Shown here one piece after another: positions 36,845-45,499 of a DNA stretch of 64,000 bases. Under the pieces are notes generated by a model. That model had not been told where the DNA came from. It made no database searches and saw nothing but the letters and a program-made list of their open reading frames with translations. The DNA comes from an uncultured Bacteroides sp. (lineage in GTDB: Bacteria; Bacteroidota; Bacteroidia; Bacteroidales; Bacteroidaceae), in NCBI GenBank assembly GCA_949288715.1, contig CASELH010000022.1, forward strand, positions 1-64,000, in the 5' to 3' direction. How positions within the stretch are numbered: the stretch's first letter is position 1; the number at the start of each line of letters is the position of its first letter. Position numbers and translations under genes: made by a program.

Positions 36845-36906
36845 AACGAGTGGACAAGGAGCAAGCATAGCATACAGCTTGCCGCCTTGTTCACTCGTTG
36901 TTTTTT
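36845..36906 (+). terminator. intrinsic terminator after esterase B
   Basis: AACGAGTGGACAAGG (from 36845) pairs with CCTTGTTCACTCGTT (to 36899), with further inner pairing GCAAGC/GCTTGC, and is followed by a T-run to 36906. Confidence 0.85.
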
Positions 36907-36965
36907 CTCCGAGCGAAAGGAGATTCAAGGGTTGAGTACCTTCATTCTTATGTTATAAAGCATAT

Positions 36966-37074
36966 TTTGAACACAGAGGCAAGGATTTGAACGCATACGA
37001 CAGCCATTTTGCACATACAAGCAAGCTGTTTGAACACACAGGACAGCCCAATCGGGCGGTTTTCGCTAACATTG
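36966..37074 (+). promoter_or_regulatory. TTTGAAC array and promoter of esterase C
   Basis: Units at 36966, 36986, 37008 and 37029 (intervals 20, 22, 21): TTTGAACACAGAGGCAAGG, TTTGAACGCATACGACAGC, TTTGCACATACAAGCAAGC, TTTGAACACACAGGACAGC. TAACATTG is at 37067-37074, again 38 bp after the last unit start. Confidence 0.75.
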
Positions 37075-37116
37075 CATCCGAAAAACAATTATAACCAATA
37101 AGCATTTTACAACAGT

Positions 37117-38310
37117 ATGAAGAAACTTCTTTTCTTGGCAGCCATGCTGCTGATGTCTGCCGTGACCTTTGCACAGCAGGCTTTGTGGGGAGGCGCCCCG
37201 GTGGTGTCGCCCGAAATCCATGACGACAACACGGTAACTTTCCGCATGAAAGCACCCAAAGCCGTAAAAGTACAAGTGACCGGCGACTTCCTGCCCACAC
37301 AAAAAATCAAGACTCCCTTCGGCGAATTCGACGGCCCGGGCGTGGCCGACCTCAAAGAAGGCAAGGATGGCGTATGGGAATACACCACCCCCGAACCACT
37401 GGCTCCCGAACTGTACAGCTACTCGTTCATTGTAGACGACCTGAAGGTGATGGACCCCAGCAACGTCTATATGATTCGCGACGTGGCCAGCGTGACCAAC
37501 GTATTCATCATTGGCGGCGGACGTGCCGACCTGTACAAGGTGAACGACGTGCCCCACGGCACCGTGAGCCGCATGTGGTACAACAGCCCCACGCTGGGCA
37601 TGGAGCGCCGCCTCACGGTGTACACCCCCGCAGGCTATGAGACAAGCGGCAAGCGCTACCCCGTGTTCTACCTGCTGCACGGCATGGGCGGCGACGAAGA
37701 GGCATGGATAGCCTTGGGCCGCACTTCGCAGATACTGGACAACCTCATTGCACAAGGCAAGGCCGAGCCGATGATTGTGGTGATGACCAACGGCAACGCC
37801 TCGCAAGAAGCCGCCCCGGGCGAAACGCACTTTGGCCTGACGCCCCCCAACATGAACCTGCCCAAGACGATGGAAGGCAGCTTTGAAACCGCTTTCCCCG
37901 ACGTAGTGAAGTTTATCGACAAGACCTTCCGCACCAAGGCCAACAAGAAGAACCGCGCCATTGCCGGCCTTTCGATGGGTGGCTACCACTCGCTGCACAT
38001 CTCCAAGCAGTATCCGGACATGTTCAACTACGTGGGCCTGTTCTCGGCTGCCATCATGCCCGATGCCAAGGTGAAATCACCCATCTACGAAGACTTCGAC
38101 AAGAAGCTGGCCACACAGTTTGCCAAAAAGCCCGCCCTGTACTGGATTGGCATCGGCAAGACCGACTTCCTCTACAAGGCCAACGAGGATTTCCGCAAAA
38201 TGCTGGACGAAAAAGGCTACAAATACACGTATTATGAAACAGGCGAAGGCCATATTTGGAAGAATTGGCGCATTTACCTGACAGAATTTGCACCTTTGTT
38301 GTTTAAATAA
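37117..38310 (+). CDS. CE1-type esterase with N-terminal E-set domain, copy C
   Basis: 397 residues; signal peptide (LLLMSAVTFA-Q), E-set domain (NTVTFRMKAPKAVKVQVTGD), hydrolase domain with FYLLHGMGGDEEAW, nucleophile S286 in IAGLSMGGYH and EGHIWKNWRIYL. It is the most divergent of the three tandem copies, especially in the segment TPPNMNLPKTMEGSF and after the nucleophile. Its own repeat array and promoter precede it. The GH3 gene begins 43 bp downstream of its stop, with a separate promoter overlapping its 3' end. Confidence 0.9.
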   Translation: MKKLLFLAAMLLMSAVTFAQQALWGGAPVVSPEIHDDNTVTFRMKAPKAVKVQVTGDFLPTQKIKTPFGEFDGPGVADLKEGKDGVWEYTTPEPLAPELYSYSFIVDDLKVMDPSNVYMIRDVASVTNVFIIGGGRADLYKVNDVPHGTVSRMWYNSPTLGMERRLTVYTPAGYETSGKRYPVFYLLHGMGGDEEAWIALGRTSQILDNLIAQGKAEPMIVVMTNGNASQEAAPGETHFGLTPPNMNLPKTMEGSFETAFPDVVKFIDKTFRTKANKKNRAIAGLSMGGYHSLHISKQYPDMFNYVGLFSAAIMPDAKVKSPIYEDFDKKLATQFAKKPALYWIGIGKTDFLYKANEDFRKMLDEKGYKYTYYETGEGHIWKNWRIYLTEFAPLLFK

Positions 38311-38320
38311 CGTAACTTTG
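38287..38320 (+). promoter_or_regulatory. promoter of first GH3 gene
   Basis: -33 TTTG (38287-38290, inside the end of esterase C) and a perfect -7 TAACTTTG (38313-38320), 22-bp spacing, 33 bp before the GH3 start. No TTTGAAC array is present. Confidence 0.65.
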
Positions 38321-38353
38321 CGGACAACCTTTTATAAAACATACTATAACCTT

Positions 38354-40681
38354 ATGAAGAAACAACTATTTTCGGTGGCAGTAGCAGCTGCCGCATTATG
38401 CTCTTGCGGACCGAGCGCGCCGCAACTGGGCAAAGCGTCGCTCGACGAAGTAATCGCCGCCATGACATTGGAAGAAAAGGCACACTTGGTAGTAGGCACC
38501 GGCATGGCCGGCTTTTCGGGCGATAGCGCCGTAATCGGCGAAACCCGCAACATCGTGCCGGGTGCAGCCGGAACCACTTACCCCATCGAGCGCCTGGGCA
38601 TCCCCGCCGTAGTACTGGCCGACGGCCCTGCCGGCCTGCGCATCAACCCCACGCGCGAAGGCGACCAGAACACTTACTACTGCACACACTTCCCCATCGG
38701 CACACTGCTGGCTTCTACCTGGAACCAGGAACTGGTGGAAAGTGTAGGCCAGTCCATCGGTAACGAAGTGCTGGAATACGGCGCCGACGTGCTCCTGGCA
38801 CCGGCCCTCAACATCCACCGCAACCCGCTGTGCGGACGCAACTTCGAGTACTACTCTGAAGATCCCGTAGTCAGCGGAAAGATTGCCGCCGCCTACGTGC
38901 GCGGCGTGCAGAGCAACGGCGTGGGCACCAGCATCAAGCACTTTGCCGTAAACAACCAGGAGACCAACCGCACGGGCGTTGACGAACGCGTGTCGCAACG
39001 TGCCCTGCGCGAAATCTACCTGAAAGGCTTCGAAATCACCGTGAAGGAAAGCCAACCCTGGACGGTGATGTCTTCCTACAACTACCTGAACGGCACCTAC
39101 ACCTCGGAAAGCTCCGAACTGCTCACCACGCTGCTTCGCGACGAGTGGGGCTTCAAGGGCATGGTGATGACCGACTGGTTTGGCGGCAAGGACGCCATCG
39201 CCCAGATGAAGGCCGGCAACGACATGCTGCAACCGGGTACCGACAAGCAGTATGAAGCCATTGTGAACGGCGTGAACGAAGGCAAGCTGGACGTAGCCGT
39301 GCTCGACCGCAACGTGAAGCGCATCCTCGAAATGATTCTCCAAACACCTAAGTTCAAAGGCTATGCCTACAGCAACAAGCCCGACCTGCAAGCCCATGCC
39401 GCCGTCACCCGCCAGTCGGCCACCGAAGGTATGGTATTGCTGAAGAACGACAACGCCGCCCTGCCGTTGGCTAAGGAAGTGAAGAACGTGGCCCTCTTCG
39501 GCTGCACGTCTTACGACTTCACCGCAGGTGGTACGGGCTCGGGCAACGTAAACCACGCCTACGTAGTGTCGCTGGTAGACGGCTTGAAGAATGCTGGCTA
39601 CAACGTGGACGAAGGCCTGAAGAACACCTACGAAACCTACCTGAAGGCCGAAAAAGAACGCCTGGCCAAGGAAAAGACCAGCTGGTTCATGCCCGACCAA
39701 CGCCCGGCAGAAATGACCCTCTCCGCACAAACCATCCAAGACCAGGTGGCTAAGAGCGACGTGGCCCTCATCACCATCGGCCGCACTTCCGGCGAATTCC
39801 TGGACCGCAAGGTAGAAGACTTCAACCTCTCCAAGGCTGAGAAGCAGATGCTGCAAGACGTGACCCGCGCCTTCCACGCCGCAGGCAAGAAGGTGGTTGT
39901 GGTAATGAACATCGGCGGCGTCATTGAAACCGCTTCCTGGAAGAATCTGCCCGACGCCATACTCTGCGCATGGCAAGCCGGACAAGAGGGTGGCAACAGC
40001 GTGGCCGACGTGCTGGCCGGAAAAGCTTCTCCCTCGGGCAAGCTGACCATGACCTTCCCCATCAACTTTGAAGACGCCGCTTCGTCGGCCAACTTCCCCA
40101 TAGACCAGACTGCCAACATCGACATCACCAACAAGGAGACGAAGAAGGGCAACGTGAAGGATGTGGACTACACCAACTACGAGGAAGACATCTACGTGGG
40201 CTACCGCTACTTCGACAGCTTCGGCAAGAAGGTGTCCTACCCCTTCGGCTACGGCTTGAGCTACACCACCTTTGCCTACAGCAACCCCGCCATCAAGGCT
40301 GAAAACGGCGTTTACACCGTTACGGTAGACGTGAAGAACACCGGCAAGATGGCCGGCAAGGAAGTAGTGCAGCTCTACGCCTCTGCCCCCGACGCTGCCG
40401 CCAACAACAAGCCCGACAAAGAGCTGAAAGCATTTGCCAAGACCAAGGAACTGCAGCCGGGCGAAACGGCTACCGTGACGCTCACCGTGAAGGCTGCCGA
40501 CCTGGCATCGTTCGACGAAGCCGCATCGGCCTGGGTAGTAGCCGCCGGAGAATACAAGTTCCTGGTAGGCGCCTCCTCGCGCGACATCAAGGCTGAGCTG
40601 AAGGCCGACGTTGCCGCTTCTACCGAAAAGGTGAACGACATCCTCGCCCCCGAAAGCACCCTCACGCTGCTGAAACGCTAA
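38354..40681 (+). CDS. GH3 family beta-glycosidase, lipoprotein (GH3-1)
   Basis: 775 residues from ATG 38354; an upstream ATG at 38288 overlaps esterase C and precedes the promoter, so it is rejected. Lipoprotein signal with C18 (AAALCSCGPS). GH3 N-terminal TIM barrel with ADGPAGLRI, IKHFAVNNQE and the nucleophile D274 in GMVMTDWFGG. The C-terminal sandwich domain starts near GMVLLKNDNAALPL, followed by a fibronectin-III-like domain (YGLSYTTFAYS, KNTGKMAGKEVVQLY). Likely a beta-glucosidase or beta-xylosidase trimming non-reducing ends; the exact sugar cannot be read from sequence. Confidence 0.93.
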   Translation: MKKQLFSVAVAAAALCSCGPSAPQLGKASLDEVIAAMTLEEKAHLVVGTGMAGFSGDSAVIGETRNIVPGAAGTTYPIERLGIPAVVLADGPAGLRINPTREGDQNTYYCTHFPIGTLLASTWNQELVESVGQSIGNEVLEYGADVLLAPALNIHRNPLCGRNFEYYSEDPVVSGKIAAAYVRGVQSNGVGTSIKHFAVNNQETNRTGVDERVSQRALREIYLKGFEITVKESQPWTVMSSYNYLNGTYTSESSELLTTLLRDEWGFKGMVMTDWFGGKDAIAQMKAGNDMLQPGTDKQYEAIVNGVNEGKLDVAVLDRNVKRILEMILQTPKFKGYAYSNKPDLQAHAAVTRQSATEGMVLLKNDNAALPLAKEVKNVALFGCTSYDFTAGGTGSGNVNHAYVVSLVDGLKNAGYNVDEGLKNTYETYLKAEKERLAKEKTSWFMPDQRPAEMTLSAQTIQDQVAKSDVALITIGRTSGEFLDRKVEDFNLSKAEKQMLQDVTRAFHAAGKKVVVVMNIGGVIETASWKNLPDAILCAWQAGQEGGNSVADVLAGKASPSGKLTMTFPINFEDAASSANFPIDQTANIDITNKETKKGNVKDVDYTNYEEDIYVGYRYFDSFGKKVSYPFGYGLSYTTFAYSNPAIKAENGVYTVTVDVKNTGKMAGKEVVQLYASAPDAAANNKPDKELKAFAKTKELQPGETATVTLTVKAADLASFDEAASAWVVAAGEYKFLVGASSRDIKAELKADVAASTEKVNDILAPESTLTLLKR

Positions 40682-40707
40682 CATACTCATACAGAACCAC
40701 TCGGACA

Positions 40708-40817
40708 GCCTTACTACACCGCCGTGGTAGCGATACTAAGCTACCACGGTGGCCATAGAAGGCTACCACGGTGGCGATACTAAGCCACCACGACAGTGAT
40801 ACTAAGCTACCGTGGCG
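40708..40817. repeat. 22-bp tandem array, five units
   Basis: Units start at 40708, 40730, 40752, 40774 and 40796 with no spacer. Core wording is GCGATACTAAGCTACCACGG with substitutions. It lies between the two GH3 genes, just before a terminator. The same unit type recurs at 60,245-60,332. Confidence 0.85.
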
Positions 40818-40828
40818 GCAACCAGATG

Positions 40829-40871
40829 CCCGGCCGGTGGTGACTCAACACCGCCTGCCGGGTATTTTTTT
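40829..40871 (+). terminator. intrinsic terminator after GH3-1
   Basis: CCCGGC (40829-40834) and GCCGGG (40857-40862) with inner GGTG/CACC pairing, then A and seven T. Confidence 0.85.
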
Positions 40872-40904
40872 ACAACAACAGCAGCCGTTTACCGGAAAAA
40901 AAGC

Positions 40905-40912
40905 TATATTTG
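40905..40912 (+). promoter_or_regulatory. -7 box TATATTTG of GH3-2
   Basis: Exact TAnnTTTG match, 41 bp before the start. At the 38-bp upstream position there is a poor, single match to the array unit (TTTTTACAACAACAGCAG), which I regard as suggestive at most. Confidence 0.6.
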
Positions 40913-40953
40913 CAACCAAAGAAACACAACACACCAATTTTTAATTAACCACA

Positions 40954-43437
40954 ATGAAAAAACTCCTATTATCCTGCGTAGCAGCAGGCACCCTGCTGAC
41001 CGCTACTGCGCAAACCGTGGCACCCGCCATTCCGCGCGACGAGAAAATCGAGCAGAACGTGGAAGCGTTGCTCAAGAAAATGACACTGGAAGAGAAAATC
41101 GGCCAGATGTGCGAACTCACCATCGACGTCATCCAGAAACGCGTCAACCCCTTCGAGGGCATGGACCCGAAGAACCCTGATGTGAAAGCCATCAAGAAGA
41201 TGCTGAAGAAATATGGCATCGACAAGGAGTTCGACCTCTCGAAAGGCACGCTTTCCCAGGAAATGATGATGCAGATATACATGCGCATCCAGGGCATCGA
41301 GGCACAGAAAGGCTGGCAGATGGACGAGGCCAAGCTGGACAGCGTCATCAGCAAGTACAAGGTAGGCTCCATACTGAACGTGCCCAACGGCGTGGCACAG
41401 ACGCCGGAGAAGTGGCAGGAAATCATCACCCGCATCCAGGAGAAGTCGATGGAAGAACTCGGCATCCCCTGCATCTACGGCGTAGACCAGATACACGGCA
41501 CCACCTACACGCAGGGCGGAACCTTCTTCCCGCAAGGCGTGAACATGGGCGCCACCTTCAACCGCGAACTGACGCGCACCGGCGCCGCCATCTCCGCCTA
41601 CGAAACCCGTGCCGGAAGCATCCCCTGGACCTACGCCCCGGTAGTCGACCTGGGCCGCGACCCGCGCTGGCCGCGCATGTGGGAGAACTACGGTGAAGAC
41701 GCCTACCTCAATGCCGAAATGGGGCGCGAGGCCGTCATCGGCTTCCAGGGCGAAGACCCCAACCACGTAGGCCCCTACCACGTGGCTGCCTGCATGAAGC
41801 ACTTCATGGGCTACGGCGTGCCCGTGTCCGGCAAAGACCGCACCCCCTCGTCCATCACCGAGCAAGACATGCGCGAAAAGCACTTCGCACCCTACGTGGA
41901 GATGGCCAAGGCCGGCGCCCTGTCGCTCATGGTAAACTCGGCCATGAACAACGGACTGCCCTTCCACGCCAACTACGAGCTGCTGACTGAGTGGCTGAAG
42001 GAAGGCCTCAACTGGGACGGCATGATCGTGACCGACTGGGCCGACATCAACAACCTCTACAGCCGCGACCACATAGCCAAAGACAAGAAGGAAGCCATCA
42101 AGCTGGCCATCAACGCCGGTATCGACATGAGCATGGACCCCTACAGCTGGGACTTCTGCATCCTGCTGAAGGAGCTGGTAGAGGAAGGCGAAGTGCCCAT
42201 GAGCCGCATTGACGACGCCGTGCGCCGCGTGCTGCGCCTGAAGTATCGCCTTGGCCTCTTCGACCACCCCTTCCAGAACGTGAAGGACTATCCCAAGTTC
42301 GGCAGCAAGGAGTTTGCCGACGCCGCCCTCCAGGCAGCCGAAGAGTCCATCGTGTTGCTGAAGAACACCGACGGCATCCTGCCGCTGGCCAAGGGCAAGA
42401 AACTGCTGCTCACCGGCCCCAACGCCAACTCCATGCGCACGCTGAACGGCGGCTGGTCGTACTCCTGGCAAGGCGATAAGGCCGACGAATGCGCCAAGCA
42501 GTACAACACCATCCTCGAGTCGTTCACCAACAAGTTCGGCGCCGAAAACATCATCTACGAAGCCGGCGTCACCTACAAGCAAGGCGGACTGTGGTGGGAA
42601 GAGAACGCCCCCGAGATAGAGAAGGCCGTGGCTGCCGCACAGAACGCAGACATCATCGTGGCCTGCATCGGCGAGAACTCCTACTGCGAGACGCCGGGCA
42701 ACCTGACCAACCTCTTCCTCAGCGAAAACCAGGTGAACCTGGTGAAGGAACTGGCCAAGACGGGCAAGCCTATCATCCTCATCCTGAACGAAGGACGCCC
42801 CCGCATCATTGCTGAAATAGAACCGCTGGCCAAGGCCGTCATCGACGTCATGCTGCCCGGCAACTACGGCGGCGACGCACTGGCCAACCTCGTGGCAGGC
42901 GACACCAACTTCAGCGGCAAGATGCCCTTCACCTACCCGAAGGAAATCAACTCGCTCGTCACCTACGACTACAAGCCGTGCGAACACATCGGCAAGCCCA
43001 TGGAGGGAGCCTACAACTACGACGCACAGGTGGCCGTGCAGTGGGCCTTCGGCTACGGCATGAGCTACACCACCTACAAGTACAGCAACCTGAAGGTGGA
43101 CAAGGCCAGCTTCACTGCCGACGACGTGCTGACCTTCACCGTAGACGTCACCAACACCGGCAATGTGGCCGGCAAGGAGAGCGTACTGCTCTTCAGCAGC
43201 GACCTCGTGGCCTCGTTGACGCCCGACAACCGTCGCCTGCGCGCCTTCGAGAAAGTTGAACTGCAACCCGGCGAAACCAAGACCGTGACGCTGAAGCTGA
43301 AAGGCTCCGACCTGGCCTTCGTGGGCTACGACGGCAAGTGGATTCTGGAGCAAGGCGACTTCCGCATCCAGGCCGGCGACCAGACGGTGAACATAGCCTG
43401 CACCAGCACGAAGAAGTGGGAAACGGCGAATAAGTAA
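40954..43437 (+). CDS. GH3 family beta-glucosidase (GH3-2)
   Basis: 827 residues, secreted (signal peptide [16 protein letters not shown]). GH3 barrel: [49 protein letters not shown], and the nucleophile D361 in [12 protein letters not shown]. The C-terminal alpha/beta sandwich ([25 protein letters not shown]) and a fibronectin-III-like domain ([13 protein letters not shown]) follow. The GGWSxxWQG motif is seen in periplasmic beta-glucosidases of Bacteroides. It probably releases glucose from oligosaccharides or plant glucosides after de-esterification. Separate promoter, strong terminator downstream. Confidence 0.94.
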   Translation: MKKLLLSCVAAGTLLTATAQTVAPAIPRDEKIEQNVEALLKKMTLEEKIGQMCELTIDVIQKRVNPFEGMDPKNPDVKAIKKMLKKYGIDKEFDLSKGTLSQEMMMQIYMRIQGIEAQKGWQMDEAKLDSVISKYKVGSILNVPNGVAQTPEKWQEIITRIQEKSMEELGIPCIYGVDQIHGTTYTQGGTFFPQGVNMGATFNRELTRTGAAISAYETRAGSIPWTYAPVVDLGRDPRWPRMWENYGEDAYLNAEMGREAVIGFQGEDPNHVGPYHVAACMKHFMGYGVPVSGKDRTPSSITEQDMREKHFAPYVEMAKAGALSLMVNSAMNNGLPFHANYELLTEWLKEGLNWDGMIVTDWADINNLYSRDHIAKDKKEAIKLAINAGIDMSMDPYSWDFCILLKELVEEGEVPMSRIDDAVRRVLRLKYRLGLFDHPFQNVKDYPKFGSKEFADAALQAAEESIVLLKNTDGILPLAKGKKLLLTGPNANSMRTLNGGWSYSWQGDKADECAKQYNTILESFTNKFGAENIIYEAGVTYKQGGLWWEENAPEIEKAVAAAQNADIIVACIGENSYCETPGNLTNLFLSENQVNLVKELAKTGKPIILILNEGRPRIIAEIEPLAKAVIDVMLPGNYGGDALANLVAGDTNFSGKMPFTYPKEINSLVTYDYKPCEHIGKPMEGAYNYDAQVAVQWAFGYGMSYTTYKYSNLKVDKASFTADDVLTFTVDVTNTGNVAGKESVLLFSSDLVASLTPDNRRLRAFEKVELQPGETKTVTLKLKGSDLAFVGYDGKWILEQGDFRIQAGDQTVNIACTSTKKWETANK

Positions 43438-43468
43438 TTCTCCCTACAGAGTGTAATGTTACCCCTTA

Positions 43469-43504
43469 GTCCCGGGTGGCTGCCTACAGCCGCCCGGGAC
43501 TTTT
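43469..43504 (+). terminator. intrinsic terminator after GH3-2
   Basis: 14-bp stem 43469-43482 (GTCCCGGGTGGCTG) / 43487-43500 with a single G-T pair, loop CCTA, then TTTTCTT. It marks the end of the first PUL. Confidence 0.9.
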
Positions 43505-43527
43505 CTTAATACATAGTCGAAATATTC

Positions 43528-43540
43528 TCACTACTTTTCA
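43528..43540 (+). promoter_or_regulatory. CACTACTTTTC motif upstream of DUF6377 gene
   Basis: TCACTACTTTTCA, 102 bp before the DUF6377 start; the same word occurs twice before susC3 (45311, 45378). Candidate binding site for the regulator of this second PUL. Confidence 0.4.
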
Positions 43541-43611
43541 CTTTTGTATCAAAGATGAAAGAAACGGACTGTTTATCAAAAGCCATAACATAAGAACCTT
43601 GCTGGAATACT

Positions 43612-43619
43612 TATCTTTG
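43612..43619 (+). promoter_or_regulatory. -7 box TATCTTTG of DUF6377 gene
   Basis: Exact TAnnTTTG match 10 bp before the ATG at 43630 and 22 bp before the ATG at 43642. The short distance favours the second ATG as the real start. Confidence 0.6.
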
Positions 43620-43629
43620 CCCGCAAAAC

Positions 43630-45297
43630 ATGTTTGGAGCAATGAGAAGGATTTTGTCTATTCTATGCAGTCTGTTGTTTAGCTTGTACCCGGTGCTGAT
43701 AGAAGCAACGGAGACAGATGCCTTATTGCGCCAACTGGATGCGGCCATCAAGGAGCGCCCCTTGCACATCGAGATGAAAAAGAATCAACTTCTCGAACTG
43801 AAACTGCGGCTTTACCCCGAATTGCCGGACGAAGAGCGTTTCAAGCAGCTGGGCAGGCTGTTCGACGGGTACCGCTCGTTCAATGCCGACTCGTCTCTGG
43901 CCATCACGCAAGAACGCCTGCACTTGGCACACCGCTTGGGCAACCGCCACTTCCTGAGCGAGGCCCGCATGAACCTGGCGGAAGTAATGGGCGTGGCCGG
44001 CATGTATAAAGAAGCACTGGAGCAAATGAACATCATACGGCTGGACTCGCTACCCTACGGGCAACGGCTGTACTACTTCCACATTCTGCGCACCCTTTAT
44101 GGCTGGATGGCCGACTATGCAGTGGTGTCCGAGGAAAAAACGCGCTACCGCCAGCAGGTGGACTGCTACACCGATTCGTTGCTGAAGTACCGTTCGGACC
44201 CGCAGGACTCCCTATCCTACATCCTTAACCTGGGCCAGCACCATAACCTGGCCGGCCGCTACGACAGGGCCATAACGTTGGTGCGTCCTCTCCTCCAGGC
44301 CGGCAACACCCACTACAGCGCCTTGGCCGCTTTCACTCTGGCCGAGTCTTATCGCTTGAAAGGAGACGCCGAAGAAGAAAAAAGATACCTGACCCTGGCC
44401 GCTACGGCCGACATGCGCACCCCGGTGCTGGAGTACGCCGCCCTGCCGCGCCTTGCCGTGCTGCTGTTCTACGAAGGCGACGTGGAGCGTGCATACACCT
44501 ACCTGAAACTCTGTATGGAAGATGCCGTAGCCTGCAATGCCCGCCTGCGCATGCTCGAAATTCTGAAGATATTCCCTGTAGTAAACGACGTCTACCAGCT
44601 GCAAATCGAGAAACGCCAGCGGCAAATGGCATGGGCCTTGCTGTCCATCAGCCTGTTGTCGGTATTCTTGATACTGTCCATAGTCTATGTGCGCCGCCAG
44701 ATGAAACGCGTGGTGCAAACCCGCCACAAAGTAGTGGAAGCCAACGCCCGCCTGACCGAACTGAACGATGAACTGCACCGCTCCAACGCCCGCCTCAAAG
44801 AAGCCGGCCTCAGCATCGCAGAGAACTCTTACCTGAAGGAAGCCTACATCGGCCACTACATGGACCAATGCAGCACTTACATCGAAAAGCTGGACAACTA
44901 CCGCCGGCACCTAAGCAAGCTGGCCATCGCAGGCAAGGTGCAAGAGCTCTACAAGGAACTGAAGTCGACCAAGCAAATAGAACAGGAATTGAAGAACTTC
45001 TATGCCAACTTCGACGACACCTTCCTGCAGCTGTTCCCCACTTTTGTCGAAGACTTCAACGCACTGCTCCTTCCCGAGGGGCGCATCACCCTCAAGTCGG
45101 GCGAACGCATGAATACCGAGTTGCGCATTTATGCCCTCATCCGGCTGGGCATTACGGACAGCGTAACCATAGCCCGGTTCTTGCGCTACTCCGTCACAAC
45201 CATTTACAACTACCGTACCCGCGTGCGCAACAAGGCCGCCTGCAACCGCGACAAACTGGAAGGCCTCGTAGCACACATCGGGCAGCTGAAAATCTAA
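43630..45297 (+). CDS. DUF6377-type PUL regulator, membrane-anchored
   Basis: 555 residues (551 if translation starts at the ATG at 43642, which gives a cleaner signal peptide MRRILSILCSLLFSLYPVL). A periplasmic TPR-like helical domain spans ~30-320 (AEVMGVAGMYKEALEQM, FTLAESYRLKGDAEEE). One membrane segment lies at ~333-355 (ALLSISLLSVFLILSIVYV). A coiled coil follows (EANARLTELNDELHRSNARL), and the C-terminal DUF6377 region ends in a helix-turn-helix-like segment (TIARFLRYSVTTIYNYRTRV). Such proteins sit beside SusCD pairs in Bacteroides and are thought to be transcriptional sensors. It likely controls susC3D3, 203 bp downstream. Confidence 0.8.
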   Translation: MFGAMRRILSILCSLLFSLYPVLIEATETDALLRQLDAAIKERPLHIEMKKNQLLELKLRLYPELPDEERFKQLGRLFDGYRSFNADSSLAITQERLHLAHRLGNRHFLSEARMNLAEVMGVAGMYKEALEQMNIIRLDSLPYGQRLYYFHILRTLYGWMADYAVVSEEKTRYRQQVDCYTDSLLKYRSDPQDSLSYILNLGQHHNLAGRYDRAITLVRPLLQAGNTHYSALAAFTLAESYRLKGDAEEEKRYLTLAATADMRTPVLEYAALPRLAVLLFYEGDVERAYTYLKLCMEDAVACNARLRMLEILKIFPVVNDVYQLQIEKRQRQMAWALLSISLLSVFLILSIVYVRRQMKRVVQTRHKVVEANARLTELNDELHRSNARLKEAGLSIAENSYLKEAYIGHYMDQCSTYIEKLDNYRRHLSKLAIAGKVQELYKELKSTKQIEQELKNFYANFDDTFLQLFPTFVEDFNALLLPEGRITLKSGERMNTELRIYALIRLGITDSVTIARFLRYSVTTIYNYRTRVRNKAACNRDKLEGLVAHIGQLKI

Positions 45298-45310
45298 ACA
45301 ACGCACTTTG

Positions 45311-45433
45311 CCACTACTTTCCGGCCCTTTAAGAAGAGGCTCATTCCATTGAATATATTCACTTTACGACATCCCGCCCACTACTTTTCCACTAACATGG
45401 AATAGAGGCTTCCTGTTTTGAGAATTACTTTTG
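45311..45433 (+). promoter_or_regulatory. susC3 promoter region with two CACTACTTT motifs
   Basis: CCACTACTTTCC at 45311-45322 and CCACTACTTTTCC at 45378-45390 are 67 bp apart (about six helical turns). The -7 box TACTTTTG (45426-45433, an exact TAnnTTTG match) is 36 bp after the second. No TTTGAAC array is present, indicating a different regulator from that of the first PUL. Confidence 0.5.
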
Positions 45434-45499
45434 CGTAAGACTTCTTCACCCGAAGAGAAAAGAGAAGAAGAGCCATTTATTCATTAAACTTAAAATATC

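Noticed and set aside
40708..40817. CRISPR array
   Set aside because: Units abut with no spacers, are degenerate, and no cas gene is present.
40969..43353. 794-codon antisense frame over the second GH3 gene, and 764 codons over the first (38396-40690)
   Set aside because: Both are shadows of intact GH3 genes with conserved catalytic motifs on the plus strand.
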